A stretch of 9,461 bases of DNA from Lachnospiraceae bacterium (GCA_017443685.1 JAFSYD010000276.1:1-9461); one strand, 5' to 3'. Counted from the first letter of the stretch, positions 1 through 6,998 are shown. The notes: generated by a model from the letters alone, not told the origin. Made by a program: numbers and translations.

Positions 1-672
1 AAGGTTATCACCTTTGGCAGAGGCAGCTGCGATTATACGGCAGCAGACATATCCTATGATGCTATGGGGCACGCGACGTTTACTCCGATTGCATTCGGAA
101 AGCCGGCCGCGCCTGTTTCCCTTGGCGTTCCGGGCGAGCACAATGTCTATAACGCACTTGCGGCGTTTGCTCTTTGCCGCGCGATGGAGATCCCGTCAGA
201 ACAGATCGTGGCCGGCCTTTCCAAATTTACCGGGGCAGACCGCAGATTCCAGTTCAAGGGCGTCTTCCACGGGGCAACCATCATCGATGACTATGCGCAT
301 CATCCCAGTGAGATCGCCGCTTCGATACAGGCGGCGCGGAAAATGACGGATAAGCACCTCATTGTCCTTTTCCAGCCGCACACCTATACAAGGACGAAAG
401 CCTTCCTCGATGACTTCGCAAATGAGCTTGCGAAAGCGGATGAAGTGGGCTTATGCAAGATATATGAGGCCAGGGAACAGGATATTTACGGCGTAAGCTC
501 TGTGGATATCTTGGAACGGATCGAAAAGCGGGGTACGGAATGCCGTTATTTTCCAACATTTGCGGAGGCGCAAAGATATTACGCAAAAAAACTTTCAGAA
601 AATGATTTGTTGATAACTATGGGCGCGGGAAATGTTGTAACCGTCGGCGAAGAGCTTTTGAAGGAAAAGTAA
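1..672 (+). CDS. murC: UDP-N-acetylmuramate--L-alanine ligase MurC, C-terminal part (5' end outside window)
   Basis: MurC is the cytoplasmic ATP-dependent ligase that adds L-alanine to UDP-N-acetylmuramate, the first amino-acid step of the peptidoglycan stem peptide. The frame is open from base 1 and runs 223 codons to a TAA. The family is usually about 450-460 residues, so roughly the N-terminal half, with the ATP-binding P-loop, lies upstream of the window. Visible hallmarks (residues counted from base 1) are the Mur ligase central-domain VPGEHNVYN at 43-51, DDYAHHP ending at 102, FQPHTYTRT from 124 in the C-terminal domain, and MGAGN at 207-211. These are specific to MurC rather than MurD, E or F. 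The methionine at base 64 is internal, because clear MurC sequence precedes it. No frameshift is seen. The gene is followed directly by a hairpin terminator, and its stop codon overlaps a DnaA-box-like 9-mer. Confidence 0.95.
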   Translation, partial: KVITFGRGSCDYTAADISYDAMGHATFTPIAFGKPAAPVSLGVPGEHNVYNALAAFALCRAMEIPSEQIVAGLSKFTGADRRFQFKGVFHGATIIDDYAHHPSEIAASIQAARKMTDKHLIVLFQPHTYTRTKAFLDDFANELAKADEVGLCKIYEAREQDIYGVSSVDILERIEKRGTECRYFPTFAEAQRYYAKKLSENDLLITMGAGNVVTVGEELLKEK

Positions 673-765
673 TCCACATTATCCACACTCCGGACGTGAA
701 AATCATGTACATCGGAATGTGGATTTTTTACGCAGGTTTTTAGAGCAAAAATGGACTTTTCCACA
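670..765. promoter_or_regulatory. Cluster of four DnaA-box-like 9-mers
   Basis: The consensus DnaA box is TTATCCACA. The cluster holds TAATCCACA at 670-678 (8/9), TTATCCACA at 679-687 (9/9, abutting the first head to tail), AAATCCACA on the minus strand at 719-727 (7/9) and TTTTCCACA at 757-765 (8/9). The first three overlap the murC terminator hairpin, whose arms contain TCCACA/TGTGGA, so part of the similarity may come from hairpin symmetry. That does not explain the perfect box or the separate one at 757. The cluster lies upstream of the promoter of a replication-initiation operon. Binding and function are inferred. Confidence 0.45.
681..729 (+). terminator. Rho-independent terminator of the murC transcript
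   Basis: A 12-base arm at 681-692 pairs with 713-724 with a single C-A mismatch. Inside it, ACGTG (694-698) pairs with CATGT (704-708), including one G-U pair, to close the hairpin. Six T residues at 724-729 follow. An alternative outer pairing is the perfect 10-base inverted repeat 671-680/716-725. The position just after the murC stop and the U-tract support intrinsic termination. Confidence 0.75.
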
Positions 766-777
766 TTGTCAACAATG
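764..777. repeat. Short perfect palindrome upstream of the dnaD-like promoter
   Basis: CATTGT and ACAATG are perfect 6-base inverted arms separated by CA. The palindrome abuts the DnaA-like 9-mer at 757-765 and lies about 45 bases before the -35 element of the next operon. It could be an operator for a dimeric regulator, but no regulator family is recognised and chance is possible at this size. Confidence 0.3.
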
Positions 778-820
778 CCGCAAACCCTTGTAAAATGGGG
801 CTTTGTGCATGGAATTTTCC

Positions 821-849
821 TTTGCATCCGAAGGAAGTTGTGCTATAAT
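821..849 (+). promoter_or_regulatory. Sigma-A-type promoter with extended -10 for the dnaD-dnaI operon
   Basis: The -10 hexamer TATAAT at 844-849 is a perfect consensus and is preceded by TGC, giving an extended -10. The -35 TTTGCA at 821-826 matches four of six positions with a 17-base spacer. Transcription would start near 856, leaving a leader of about 30 bases. The leader contains GAGGGAG at 869-875, a ribosome binding site 10 bases before the ATG at 886. Confidence 0.75.
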
Positions 850-885
850 TCCTAAGGTCGAAACAAAAGAGGGAGCATAACTATT

Positions 886-1968
886 ATGTCGGAAATATCT
901 TTACACACAGCAGATGACAAGGCCGGGGTATATGTATCCAATACGTTTATTGATACATATATGAAGTCGGCGAACGGGGAGTACGTTAAGATATATCTGT
1001 ACCTGTTAAGAAGCCTGTCGTCGGTCGGCAGCGGATTTTCCATATCGGCGATGGCGGACGCACTGGAGCATACCACCAAGGATATCACCCGCGCTTTGAT
1101 CTATTGGGAGAGACAGAACCTGCTGCGGCTCGAATACAATGCATCGGGAGAGCTGATCGGTATCTGTCTGCTGGATCCCGACAAGCCGCGGATCGCCGGA
1201 CGGGAGGAAATGCCCGTGGTGACGGATATGCCGATCATTATGCCGACGGTTCCGTCGAATGTCGTTCGGATGCCGCAGCGGCAGGGATTCGCACAGGGCC
1301 CCGATCACAGCTATTCACCGGCGGAGATCACGCAGCTGGGCAAGGATGACGCGGTTCCGGAAATGCTTTTTGTTACGGAAAGCTATCTGGGCCATCCGCT
1401 TTCACCGAATGAGACGAACACGCTGCTGTACTGGTATGACGGGATGAAGATGTCGAGTGACCTGATCGAATATCTCGTGGAGTACTGCATCGAGCGCGGT
1501 CATAAGGACATCCGATATATGAACCGTGTGGCGATCAGCTGGGTGGAAGAAGGTATCGTGACGAAGGAAGATGCCATCGCGCGGAACAAGACGCATTCGA
1601 GTCTGTACCGTACGGTGCGGAAGTCGTTCGGCATTATCGGGCGCGACCTGACTGCTTCCGAGGAGAAGTTCATCGATACCTGGCAGCAGGTGTATGGATT
1701 TGACATCGATCTGATCCGCGAGGCGTGTGACCGCACGATCTTAAAGGCGCATAATCCGAGCTTTGCATATGCGGACTCGATTTTGAAAAGCTGGCGTGAG
1801 GCCGGCGTGATGGAGCTGTCGGATGTCGTGGCGGCAGATGAAGCCTTTACCAAGAAGAATAAGGTAAAGCGGAAGCTGTCTGTGGTCAAGAAGGACAATT
1901 TCCATAACTTTGAGGAGCAGGAGTACGACTACGACGCGATCGAGCGCAGGTTATTGATGCAGGAGTAA
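886..1968 (+). CDS. DnaD-like replication initiation / primosome protein with two DnaD-type C-terminal modules
   Basis: This 360-residue protein belongs to the DnaD/DnaB group of Firmicute primosome proteins, which help remodel the origin or restart forks and recruit the helicase-loader complex. Residues about 20-100 look like the N-terminal winged-helix domain, followed by a proline-rich linker (about 105-145). Two helical modules of the DnaB_2 (DDBH2) type follow. The first ends with a Y-x3-V-x3-W pattern (Y211, V215, W219) and the second with the canonical YxxxIxxxW (Y295, I299, W303). The C-terminus (about 325-360) is charged, first basic and then acidic. The ATG at 886 has a good Shine-Dalgarno. 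The stop is four bases before the next start, so translation is probably coupled to the DnaI-like loader, much as dnaB and dnaI are paired in Bacillus. It could therefore be the functional counterpart of Bacillus DnaB rather than DnaD, so I give no symbol. Confidence 0.85.
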   Translation: MSEISLHTADDKAGVYVSNTFIDTYMKSANGEYVKIYLYLLRSLSSVGSGFSISAMADALEHTTKDITRALIYWERQNLLRLEYNASGELIGICLLDPDKPRIAGREEMPVVTDMPIIMPTVPSNVVRMPQRQGFAQGPDHSYSPAEITQLGKDDAVPEMLFVTESYLGHPLSPNETNTLLYWYDGMKMSSDLIEYLVEYCIERGHKDIRYMNRVAISWVEEGIVTKEDAIARNKTHSSLYRTVRKSFGIIGRDLTASEEKFIDTWQQVYGFDIDLIREACDRTILKAHNPSFAYADSILKSWREAGVMELSDVVAADEAFTKKNKVKRKLSVVKKDNFHNFEEQEYDYDAIERRLLMQE

Positions 1969-1972
1969 GGAC

Positions 1973-2956
1973 ATGCCGCTGACGAACGAACAATATGATG
2001 CCATTATGCGGGATTACAACGCACGGACACTTGAGAATGAAGATTTTGTCCGTACCCGTAAAAAGAAGCTCTATGAAAGCATTCCCAAGCTGGATGCGAT
2101 CGACCGGGAGATTTCCAGCCAGTCGATCGCCGCTGCCAAACGGATGATGCGGGAGAAGAGCGAAGGACTTTTACAAGAGCTCCATCAGCAGATCGCTGCG
2201 CTTACAGCCGAGAAGGAACGTCTGATCGAGGAGGCCGGCTTTGACAGGGATTATCTGACGCCGCCGTACCGCTGTAAGGACTGTAAGGATACCGGCTTTG
2301 TAAAAGGAAAGCGGTGCCATTGCTTTTCCCAGGCGGCGATCGATATGGTATATGCGCAGTCGCATATGAAGGAACGGCTGAAGGATCATAATTTTAATAC
2401 CTACTCCTTCGATTATTATTCTGCCGATGATATCGATGTGAAAACAAAGCTTTCGGCACGGCAATATGCCGAGCGGGCTTTTGACACAGCAAAAAAATTC
2501 ATACAAACATTTGACACGGAGCACGGGAATCTGTTAATCTACGGGAAGACAGGAACAGGGAAAACGTTTTTGTCGGACTGCATTGCGAAGGAGCTGATCG
2601 ATTCCGGCCATACCGTGATCTATCTGACCGCTTTTTCCATGTTTGACATATTAAAAAAAGGAATGTTCGCAAAAGACGGCAAGCAGCCGGCCGAGTACGG
2701 CAATCTGCTTGAGCACGAGCTTTTGATCATTGATGACCTCGGAACCGAGTTTTCCAACTCTATGACGAACGCGCAGCTTTTTGCCGTGCTTAACGAGCGG
2801 CTGATCCGCAAACGTTCGACGATCATATCGACGAACCTGCGGATGGACGAGATCTCCGAGATCTATACCGGCAGAATTTTTTCGCGGTTTATGGAGCATT
2901 ATACCTTTATTCATACGTTCGGGCAGGACATACGGATGAAAAAGAAGTTCGCTTAA
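1973..2956 (+). CDS. DnaI/DnaC-like AAA+ replicative helicase loader
   Basis: This 327-residue ATPase of the DnaC/DnaI/IstB family probably loads the replicative helicase onto DNA. The N-terminal third is charged and helical (likely coiled coil, about 40-85). A cysteine cluster follows (C101-x2-C104, then C115-x-C117), resembling the zinc-binding N-domain of Bacillus DnaI. The AAA+ core has Walker A GKTGTGKT at 191-198, Walker B LLIIDD ending at D254-D255, a sensor-like ISTNL segment, and an arginine-containing GRIFSRF stretch near the end. The start at 1973 has AGGAG at 1961-1965 overlapping the upstream stop, a typical translationally coupled arrangement. The neighbouring DnaD-like gene supports a replication role. 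IstB, the transposition helper of the same family, is unlikely because no IS21-type transposase is present and IstB lacks this cysteine cluster. Confidence 0.88.
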   Translation: MPLTNEQYDAIMRDYNARTLENEDFVRTRKKKLYESIPKLDAIDREISSQSIAAAKRMMREKSEGLLQELHQQIAALTAEKERLIEEAGFDRDYLTPPYRCKDCKDTGFVKGKRCHCFSQAAIDMVYAQSHMKERLKDHNFNTYSFDYYSADDIDVKTKLSARQYAERAFDTAKKFIQTFDTEHGNLLIYGKTGTGKTFLSDCIAKELIDSGHTVIYLTAFSMFDILKKGMFAKDGKQPAEYGNLLEHELLIIDDLGTEFSNSMTNAQLFAVLNERLIRKRSTIISTNLRMDEISEIYTGRIFSRFMEHYTFIHTFGQDIRMKKKFA

Positions 2957-2968
2957 TTCATTCTAAGC

Positions 2969-2992
2969 ACCCCGGTCATATACGGGGTTTTA
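2969..2992 (+). terminator. Short hairpin terminator after the dnaI-like gene
   Basis: ACCCCG (2969-2974) and CGGGGT (2983-2988) form a perfect 6-base GC-rich stem with an 8-base loop, followed by TTTT through 2991 and then mixed AT sequence. The short stem and U-tract suggest an intrinsic terminator of moderate strength, so some read-through into the PRPP synthase gene is plausible. Confidence 0.55.
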
Positions 2993-2999
2993 GATATAA

Positions 3000-3039
3000 G
3001 GAACCGCTCAGAAGATCATCATATTTTTCGAGCAGTTCC
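3000..3039 (+). other. Long imperfect hairpin in the leader of the PRPP synthase gene
   Basis: The 16-base arms 3000-3015 and 3024-3039 pair at 14 positions (two of them G-U, two mismatches) around an 8-base loop. The outer ten positions are GGAACCGCTC against GAGCAGTTCC with one mismatch. The sequence after it is GC-rich and then purine-rich with no U-tract, so it does not look like a terminator. It lies between the preceding terminator and the ribosome binding site of the PRPP synthase gene. It may be a leader RNA structure or an operator; its role is unknown. Confidence 0.4.
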
Positions 3040-3047
3040 CGGGCAAT

Positions 3048-3070
3048 AGAAGGAGAAATAAGAAGGAGAA
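3048..3070 (+). promoter_or_regulatory. Duplicated ribosome binding site before the PRPP synthase gene
   Basis: The decamer AGAAGGAGAA occurs twice, at 3048-3057 and 3061-3070. The second copy places AAGGAG six bases before the ATG at 3075, an ideal spacing that fixes the start. The first has no start codon at a proper distance and may act as a standby site or be a duplication remnant. Confidence 0.6.
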
Positions 3071-3074
3071 CACT

Positions 3075-4256
3075 ATGCCACGTAACGATGATACTTTATT
3101 GAGCCGTACGCCGGTCGCACCGCTTGGACTGATCCCGCTTGCCGGGTTCAAGCACCAGGCGGAGGTGGTGGACAACTACCTGGTCGAATGGAGAGCCAAC
3201 CGTGATGTCTCCCATATGGACGACATTACGCAGATGTCCTATTCCGCGTCGAGCTTTATTGTAGATGCCTGCGCACCGCGCTTCGGCACGGGTGAGGCGA
3301 AGGGACTCATCAAGCAGTCTGTCCGGGGTCTGGACCTGTATCTGCTTGTGGATCCGACCAATTACAGTGTTACGTATACGGTATCCGGACAGACGAACCA
3401 TATGTCGCCGGATGACCATTTTGCCGACTTAAAGCGCATCATTGCCGCGGCAATGGGGAAGGCGGCCAGGATCACGGTCATTATGCCGTTCCTCTATGAA
3501 GGCAGACAGCACAGAAGAAGCATGCGTGAATCCTTAGACTGCGCGCTGGCGCTGCAGGAGCTTGTGCAGATGGGGGTCGGCAACATCATTACCTTTGATG
3601 CGCATGATCCGCGGGTACAGAACGCGATCCCGCTTGCAGGGTTTGACACGGTATCGCCGGCGTATCAGTTTGTCAAAGGCATCTGCAAGCATGTCAAGGA
3701 CTTACAGTTCGACAATGACCATCTGATGGTGATCAGCCCCGATGAGGGAGCGACGCAGCGGGCGGTATATCTTGCTTCGGTTCTCGGGATCGATATGGGT
3801 ATGTTCTATAAGCGCCGCGATTACAGCAAGATTGTCGGCGGGCGCAATCCGATCGTTGCACACGAGTTCCTCGGATCGAGCGTCGAGGGGAAGGACGTCA
3901 TCATTATGGATGATATGATCTCCTCGGGTGAGAGTATGATCGATGTCGCGAGAGAGCTTAAGAAGCGCAAGGCGAACCGGATCTTCGCGGTTGCGACATT
4001 CGGGCTTTTCACGAACGGGATGGAGAAATTCGACGAAGCCGTGGAAGAGGGCGTGATCTATAAAGTGGTAACGACAGACCTGATGTACCAGATGCCGGAG
4101 CTTCTGTCGAGAGATTACTACATCAGCTGCGGACTCAGCAAGTATATCGCGTACATTATCGACACGCTGAACCACGACTGTTCGATCGAGTCGCTTCTGA
4201 ATCCGTACGACCGGATCCAGACGCTGGTGACGAAGTATAAACGTGGAGAATGCTAA
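3075..4256 (+). CDS. prs: Ribose-phosphate pyrophosphokinase (PRPP synthase), long divergent form
   Basis: The enzyme converts ribose 5-phosphate and ATP to PRPP, the precursor of purines, pyrimidines, NAD, histidine and tryptophan. At 393 residues it is longer than the usual 310-320. Family signatures are recognisable but altered: FGTGE at 70-74 where classical enzymes have FxDGE; SVRG at 82-85; GRQHRR at 143-148 in place of ARQDRK; FDAHDPR at 174-180 in place of the DLHAxQ histidine segment; the KRR flexible-loop motif at 246-248; and a phosphoribosyl-binding loop at 276-288 built around MDDMISSGES. The N-terminal ~65 residues and C-terminal ~50 residues account for the extra length. The gene sits alone between two terminators, with its own strong ribosome binding site. 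I recognise this as the long Clostridia-type Prs, not an adenine- or hypoxanthine-phosphoribosyltransferase, because both halves of the duplicated fold are present. No clear promoter was found, so expression may depend partly on read-through. Confidence 0.88.
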   Translation: MPRNDDTLLSRTPVAPLGLIPLAGFKHQAEVVDNYLVEWRANRDVSHMDDITQMSYSASSFIVDACAPRFGTGEAKGLIKQSVRGLDLYLLVDPTNYSVTYTVSGQTNHMSPDDHFADLKRIIAAAMGKAARITVIMPFLYEGRQHRRSMRESLDCALALQELVQMGVGNIITFDAHDPRVQNAIPLAGFDTVSPAYQFVKGICKHVKDLQFDNDHLMVISPDEGATQRAVYLASVLGIDMGMFYKRRDYSKIVGGRNPIVAHEFLGSSVEGKDVIIMDDMISSGESMIDVARELKKRKANRIFAVATFGLFTNGMEKFDEAVEEGVIYKVVTTDLMYQMPELLSRDYYISCGLSKYIAYIIDTLNHDCSIESLLNPYDRIQTLVTKYKRGEC

Positions 4257-4314
4257 GATATTTTCGCTGATAATCTGCCGGGGCCGTGTATCGGCAGAAT
4301 AAAAAGGCACGGAG

Positions 4315-4342
4315 AAAAATAATCCCGCAATTCGGCATGCGG
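4315..4342 (-). terminator. Weak terminator candidate for the large minus-strand gene
   Basis: Read on the minus strand, CCGCA and TGCGG form a 5-base stem around an 8-base loop, followed by GATTATTTTT. It lies about 60 bases beyond the stop of the minus-strand membrane protein gene. The stem is short, so this is only a candidate. On the plus strand the same hairpin has no U-tract. Confidence 0.3.
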
Positions 4343-4373
4343 CATAAAAAAGACCGAGATTCGCATAATGCAT

Positions 4374-4403
4374 GGGTTCCGCTTCGAGCGGAGCCCTTTT
4401 TTT
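4374..4403 (+). terminator. Strong Rho-independent terminator of the PRPP synthase gene
   Basis: GGGTTCCGC (4374-4382) pairs with GCGGAGCCC (4388-4396) over nine positions, including one G-U, around a 5-base TTCGA loop. Seven T residues at 4397-4403 follow. The T-run overlaps the last codon (stop) of the convergent minus-strand gene. A second stem upstream, TCTGCCG/CGGCAGA (4274-4280/4292-4298), lacks a U-tract. Confidence 0.85.
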
Positions 4404-6978
4404 AATCAATGTATGAAATAAACACGCTTCCCTGCGCGGCGAACAGCTCCTGGCCGTCGACCAGACCGATCTTGTATGTCCGGTCCTCCGACGGGTCATA
4501 AGCGACCACATTGGCCGCGTCGTAGCCGACTAAGAGGACGGCTTCATCGTCGCCGGTCTTCGCGTAAACGGGGCTGCCGATACTGATGTAATAGAGCACC
4601 TGATTTAAGGTGCACCCGGTAAGGTCAAGGACGGTTACATCCTTTAAGGTGTTCGAAAGGATCGAAAGCGGCGTTTCGCCGCGGGCAAGAAGGGCATTGA
4701 CCTCGACGTTTTCCCCTTCCCTGACGAGCATTGCCGAAAGCGCCCGGGCGGAAGAGGAGGCATCCTGATCGGAGGATCCGACGGTCAGGTTGCGGAAGGT
4801 GTTCACATAAGGGGGACGCGTCCGTTTCCATATATATTTCGCGTTGGAATCGACAACAAGGCCGATCTCTTTATCCGCACGCACAATGGCGTCGGTCACG
4901 CTTGTGGTTGCAAGCTCGATGTGACTGCCGACGTATACGTAATAGTGAAGGATGTGCTCGGTGCCGGCGACCTCGATCGTCCGCGTGTCGTCTGCCGTAT
5001 AAAGGTCGGCTGTTTTGATATTCGCTGCGGCAAGCTCCGTTTTACTGCGGCGCGGGGTAAGGGTGACCTTCGTCACCTCGACACGAACGTCGTCGCCTTC
5101 GTGGGAGATCGTGACCGCACGGTTCCCCTCGCCGGAGGTGTTCTGGATCGTATCGTCTCCGAGAACGGCAAATCCGCCGCTCTCCGCCGGGGATACCAGC
5201 GTCATCGTGATGGAATAACTGGTCGCGGCAACGTCGGTAATGTAGACGCCGGGACGCTCGTATTCTTTTAAGATCTCACCGTTTTCAACCGTTTCCGCGA
5301 TCACGAGCCTGTATGCGGGGAAAAGCTTCGCGCCGGCCGCGTCCGTACTGATGTCTTCCTCGTGCAGCAGGGTATAGACAAGATTTTCCTGTAAAAAGGC
5401 GATCGGCCGGATAAAGTCATTCTTTATGGGAGCGCTTACCGAAAAGGTCGATTCATCCTCTAAGTCCATAACGGTCATTGTGTGGTCGCAGACCTCCTTT
5501 TCCACCCAGGCGATATACCGTCCGGAACCGGAAACGGCGTACTGCGTATCCTTCATTTCCGAAAGCAGCGTGGTGATCGACAGCGTGTCGAGGTTCACTT
5601 TTATCAGGCTGCCGTCGTTCATCATATAGAAGTCGTTGTTCGCATCCATATAGATCAGGTCAGAGAAATTCGCGTTTAACACCTGGTAGGAGCGTGTCGA
5701 TACGACAAAAGCCTGTTCCGTGTTCGCGTTCGTTGAAGGATCAAAGCGGTACAGATTGATGCCGCAGCGACCCTCGTGTTCCCCCGCGTTCATATAGCCG
5801 TATACCACGTAATCCATCGAGCCGTTCTCATCAATATCCAGGATGCGGATGTTGTGTTCGTTGTAATTCGTGCGGGGATCGGACGGATCGCTGCCGCGGA
5901 AGGAAAAAACTTTCGTCAGCGTGTTCGTATTCTGATTGTATTCGAAAAGGTCGCCCGCCGTGACAAAGCTTGTGATCGTGCCGGTCTCGTTGGACAGATA
6001 TTCAAAGGATCTGCCGGTAACGCCGACGGTAAGCACATTTTCCTCAATGGCAACATGCGTCGGATCCATGATCTCTTCCATCGAACGCTCATAATCCAGA
6101 AGGTACATCCGCTCCTTTGTATAGCGCACCTTAAAATACTCCTCCACATTATAGTAAGAGGGGGAAATGCCCTCGCCGGATTTCATCTGGTAGTCATACG
6201 AAAGAGCCACATAGTCCGAACCGATATCGCCAAGCTTTAGCGTGCGAACGCCGCTTTCTGCCCCTTTAAAACCATGCCAGCCAACCTGATCTATCGTGGA
6301 ACGGATCGAGACGTTGGAAAGGGAGGTACTGTCCAGATTGTAGTTCGTCTCCAGATACGGGGCAAGCGGGCTGTAATCATCGGAAAGAGCCGTATTGTGA
6401 AAGTCGTCCGCAAAAGCCACGCAGTCCGTAATATGCTCGTTGTCGGGGATCATGATCCGCGTGTAGTACCGGACGGGTACATCCTCCACGGTAAGGGTAA
6501 AAATGATCAGGTATTCTTCCCCCCGCTCCAAAAGATTGGCCAGGGTCGGCTCTGCCAAAAGGGTATTGCCCTCTTCCTTAAAAATAACATCGGCCGTATC
6601 CGCGATCTTGCGTGTCGTATCGATGCTGCGCACCTCGTACGCGATCGATGAGATGTCGCGGCCGTAAGTATTAACGGCAAGCGAGATCGTCCGCTCGTCC
6701 GTAAGCGGCGTGATCGTGTCGCGCATATAGCATGCGTCCATTTCATAAAGATAGCCGTGCAGCTCATTCATCTGCAGACCGTTGTAGGAAAGCGTGACGG
6801 TCGGAAGCGTGGAAGCGGACATTTTCGTTGTCTGACCGACCGGCTTCATATTCAATGTAATGTAAAAAAAAGCCGTCGCGCCAAAAAATACGGCGATCAG
6901 CAGAAAAAATCGGATCTTAAGCTCCCGCGTGATGCTCGCTTCGCGGAAGGACAGATGATCATGGTTGCGTGCTGCCAT
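4402..6978 (-). CDS. Large single-pass membrane protein with propeller-like region and C39-like pseudo-peptidase C-terminus
   Basis: I know no characterised homologue of this 858-residue protein. Residues 1-21 are short and charged, 22-42 form one hydrophobic segment, and the rest has no further membrane span, so it should be anchored with a large exported domain. Residues about 50-320 are a beta-rich region of unknown fold. About 330-560 alternates short beta segments and includes an FG-GAP/EF-hand-like loop D-x-D-x-N-G-x-x-D at 381-389 and a TolB/PD40-like VSGSGRYIAW ending at W491, which suggests a propeller. The last ~120 residues resemble a C39-type papain-like domain (AVLLVGYD at 813-820, YDP at 827-829). 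However, serine (about S742) occupies the catalytic Cys position and E812 the catalytic His position, so it is probably inactive. The ATG at 6978 has GAGGGA at ideal spacing. A TTG 48 bases upstream is less likely because it lies upstream of the predicted transcription start. The gene diverges from an LTA-synthase-like gene, which suggests an envelope role. Confidence 0.8.
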   Translation of the reverse strand: MAARNHDHLSFREASITRELKIRFFLLIAVFFGATAFFYITLNMKPVGQTTKMSASTLPTVTLSYNGLQMNELHGYLYEMDACYMRDTITPLTDERTISLAVNTYGRDISSIAYEVRSIDTTRKIADTADVIFKEEGNTLLAEPTLANLLERGEEYLIIFTLTVEDVPVRYYTRIMIPDNEHITDCVAFADDFHNTALSDDYSPLAPYLETNYNLDSTSLSNVSIRSTIDQVGWHGFKGAESGVRTLKLGDIGSDYVALSYDYQMKSGEGISPSYYNVEEYFKVRYTKERMYLLDYERSMEEIMDPTHVAIEENVLTVGVTGRSFEYLSNETGTITSFVTAGDLFEYNQNTNTLTKVFSFRGSDPSDPRTNYNEHNIRILDIDENGSMDYVVYGYMNAGEHEGRCGINLYRFDPSTNANTEQAFVVSTRSYQVLNANFSDLIYMDANNDFYMMNDGSLIKVNLDTLSITTLLSEMKDTQYAVSGSGRYIAWVEKEVCDHTMTVMDLEDESTFSVSAPIKNDFIRPIAFLQENLVYTLLHEEDISTDAAGAKLFPAYRLVIAETVENGEILKEYERPGVYITDVAATSYSITMTLVSPAESGGFAVLGDDTIQNTSGEGNRAVTISHEGDDVRVEVTKVTLTPRRSKTELAAANIKTADLYTADDTRTIEVAGTEHILHYYVYVGSHIELATTSVTDAIVRADKEIGLVVDSNAKYIWKRTRPPYVNTFRNLTVGSSDQDASSSARALSAMLVREGENVEVNALLARGETPLSILSNTLKDVTVLDLTGCTLNQVLYYISIGSPVYAKTGDDEAVLLVGYDAANVVAYDPSEDRTYKIGLVDGQELFAAQGSVFISYID

Positions 6979-6998
6979 ACGTCTTCCCTCGTGTAATC

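Noticed and set aside
670..885. Origin of replication at the DnaA-box cluster
   Set aside because: There is no dnaA, dnaN, rpmH or other oriC neighbour and no clear AT-rich unwinding element; a regulatory or titration site fits better.
1973..2956. IS21-type IstB transposition helper
   Set aside because: There is no IstA transposase or terminal inverted repeats; the N-terminal cysteine cluster and the DnaD-like partner point to a helicase loader.
2995..3000. TATAAG as the -10 of a prs promoter
   Set aside because: No acceptable -35 lies 16-18 bases upstream and there is no TG extension; it would start transcription inside the leader hairpin.
4274..4298. Stem TCTGCCG/CGGCAGA as a prs terminator
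   Set aside because: It is not followed by a U-tract on either strand; the hairpin at 4374-4403 is a far better terminator.
3702..4511. 269-codon open frame on the minus strand
   Set aside because: It lies antisense to prs and runs over the prs terminator and the 3' end of the real minus-strand gene; its Arg/His-rich composition is typical of a shadow of a GC-rich gene.
5776..6240. 154-codon plus-strand open frame inside the large minus-strand gene
   Set aside because: It is antisense to a continuous, well-started protein, has no ribosome binding site or recognisable domain, and its His/Val/Arg-rich composition is that of a shadow frame.
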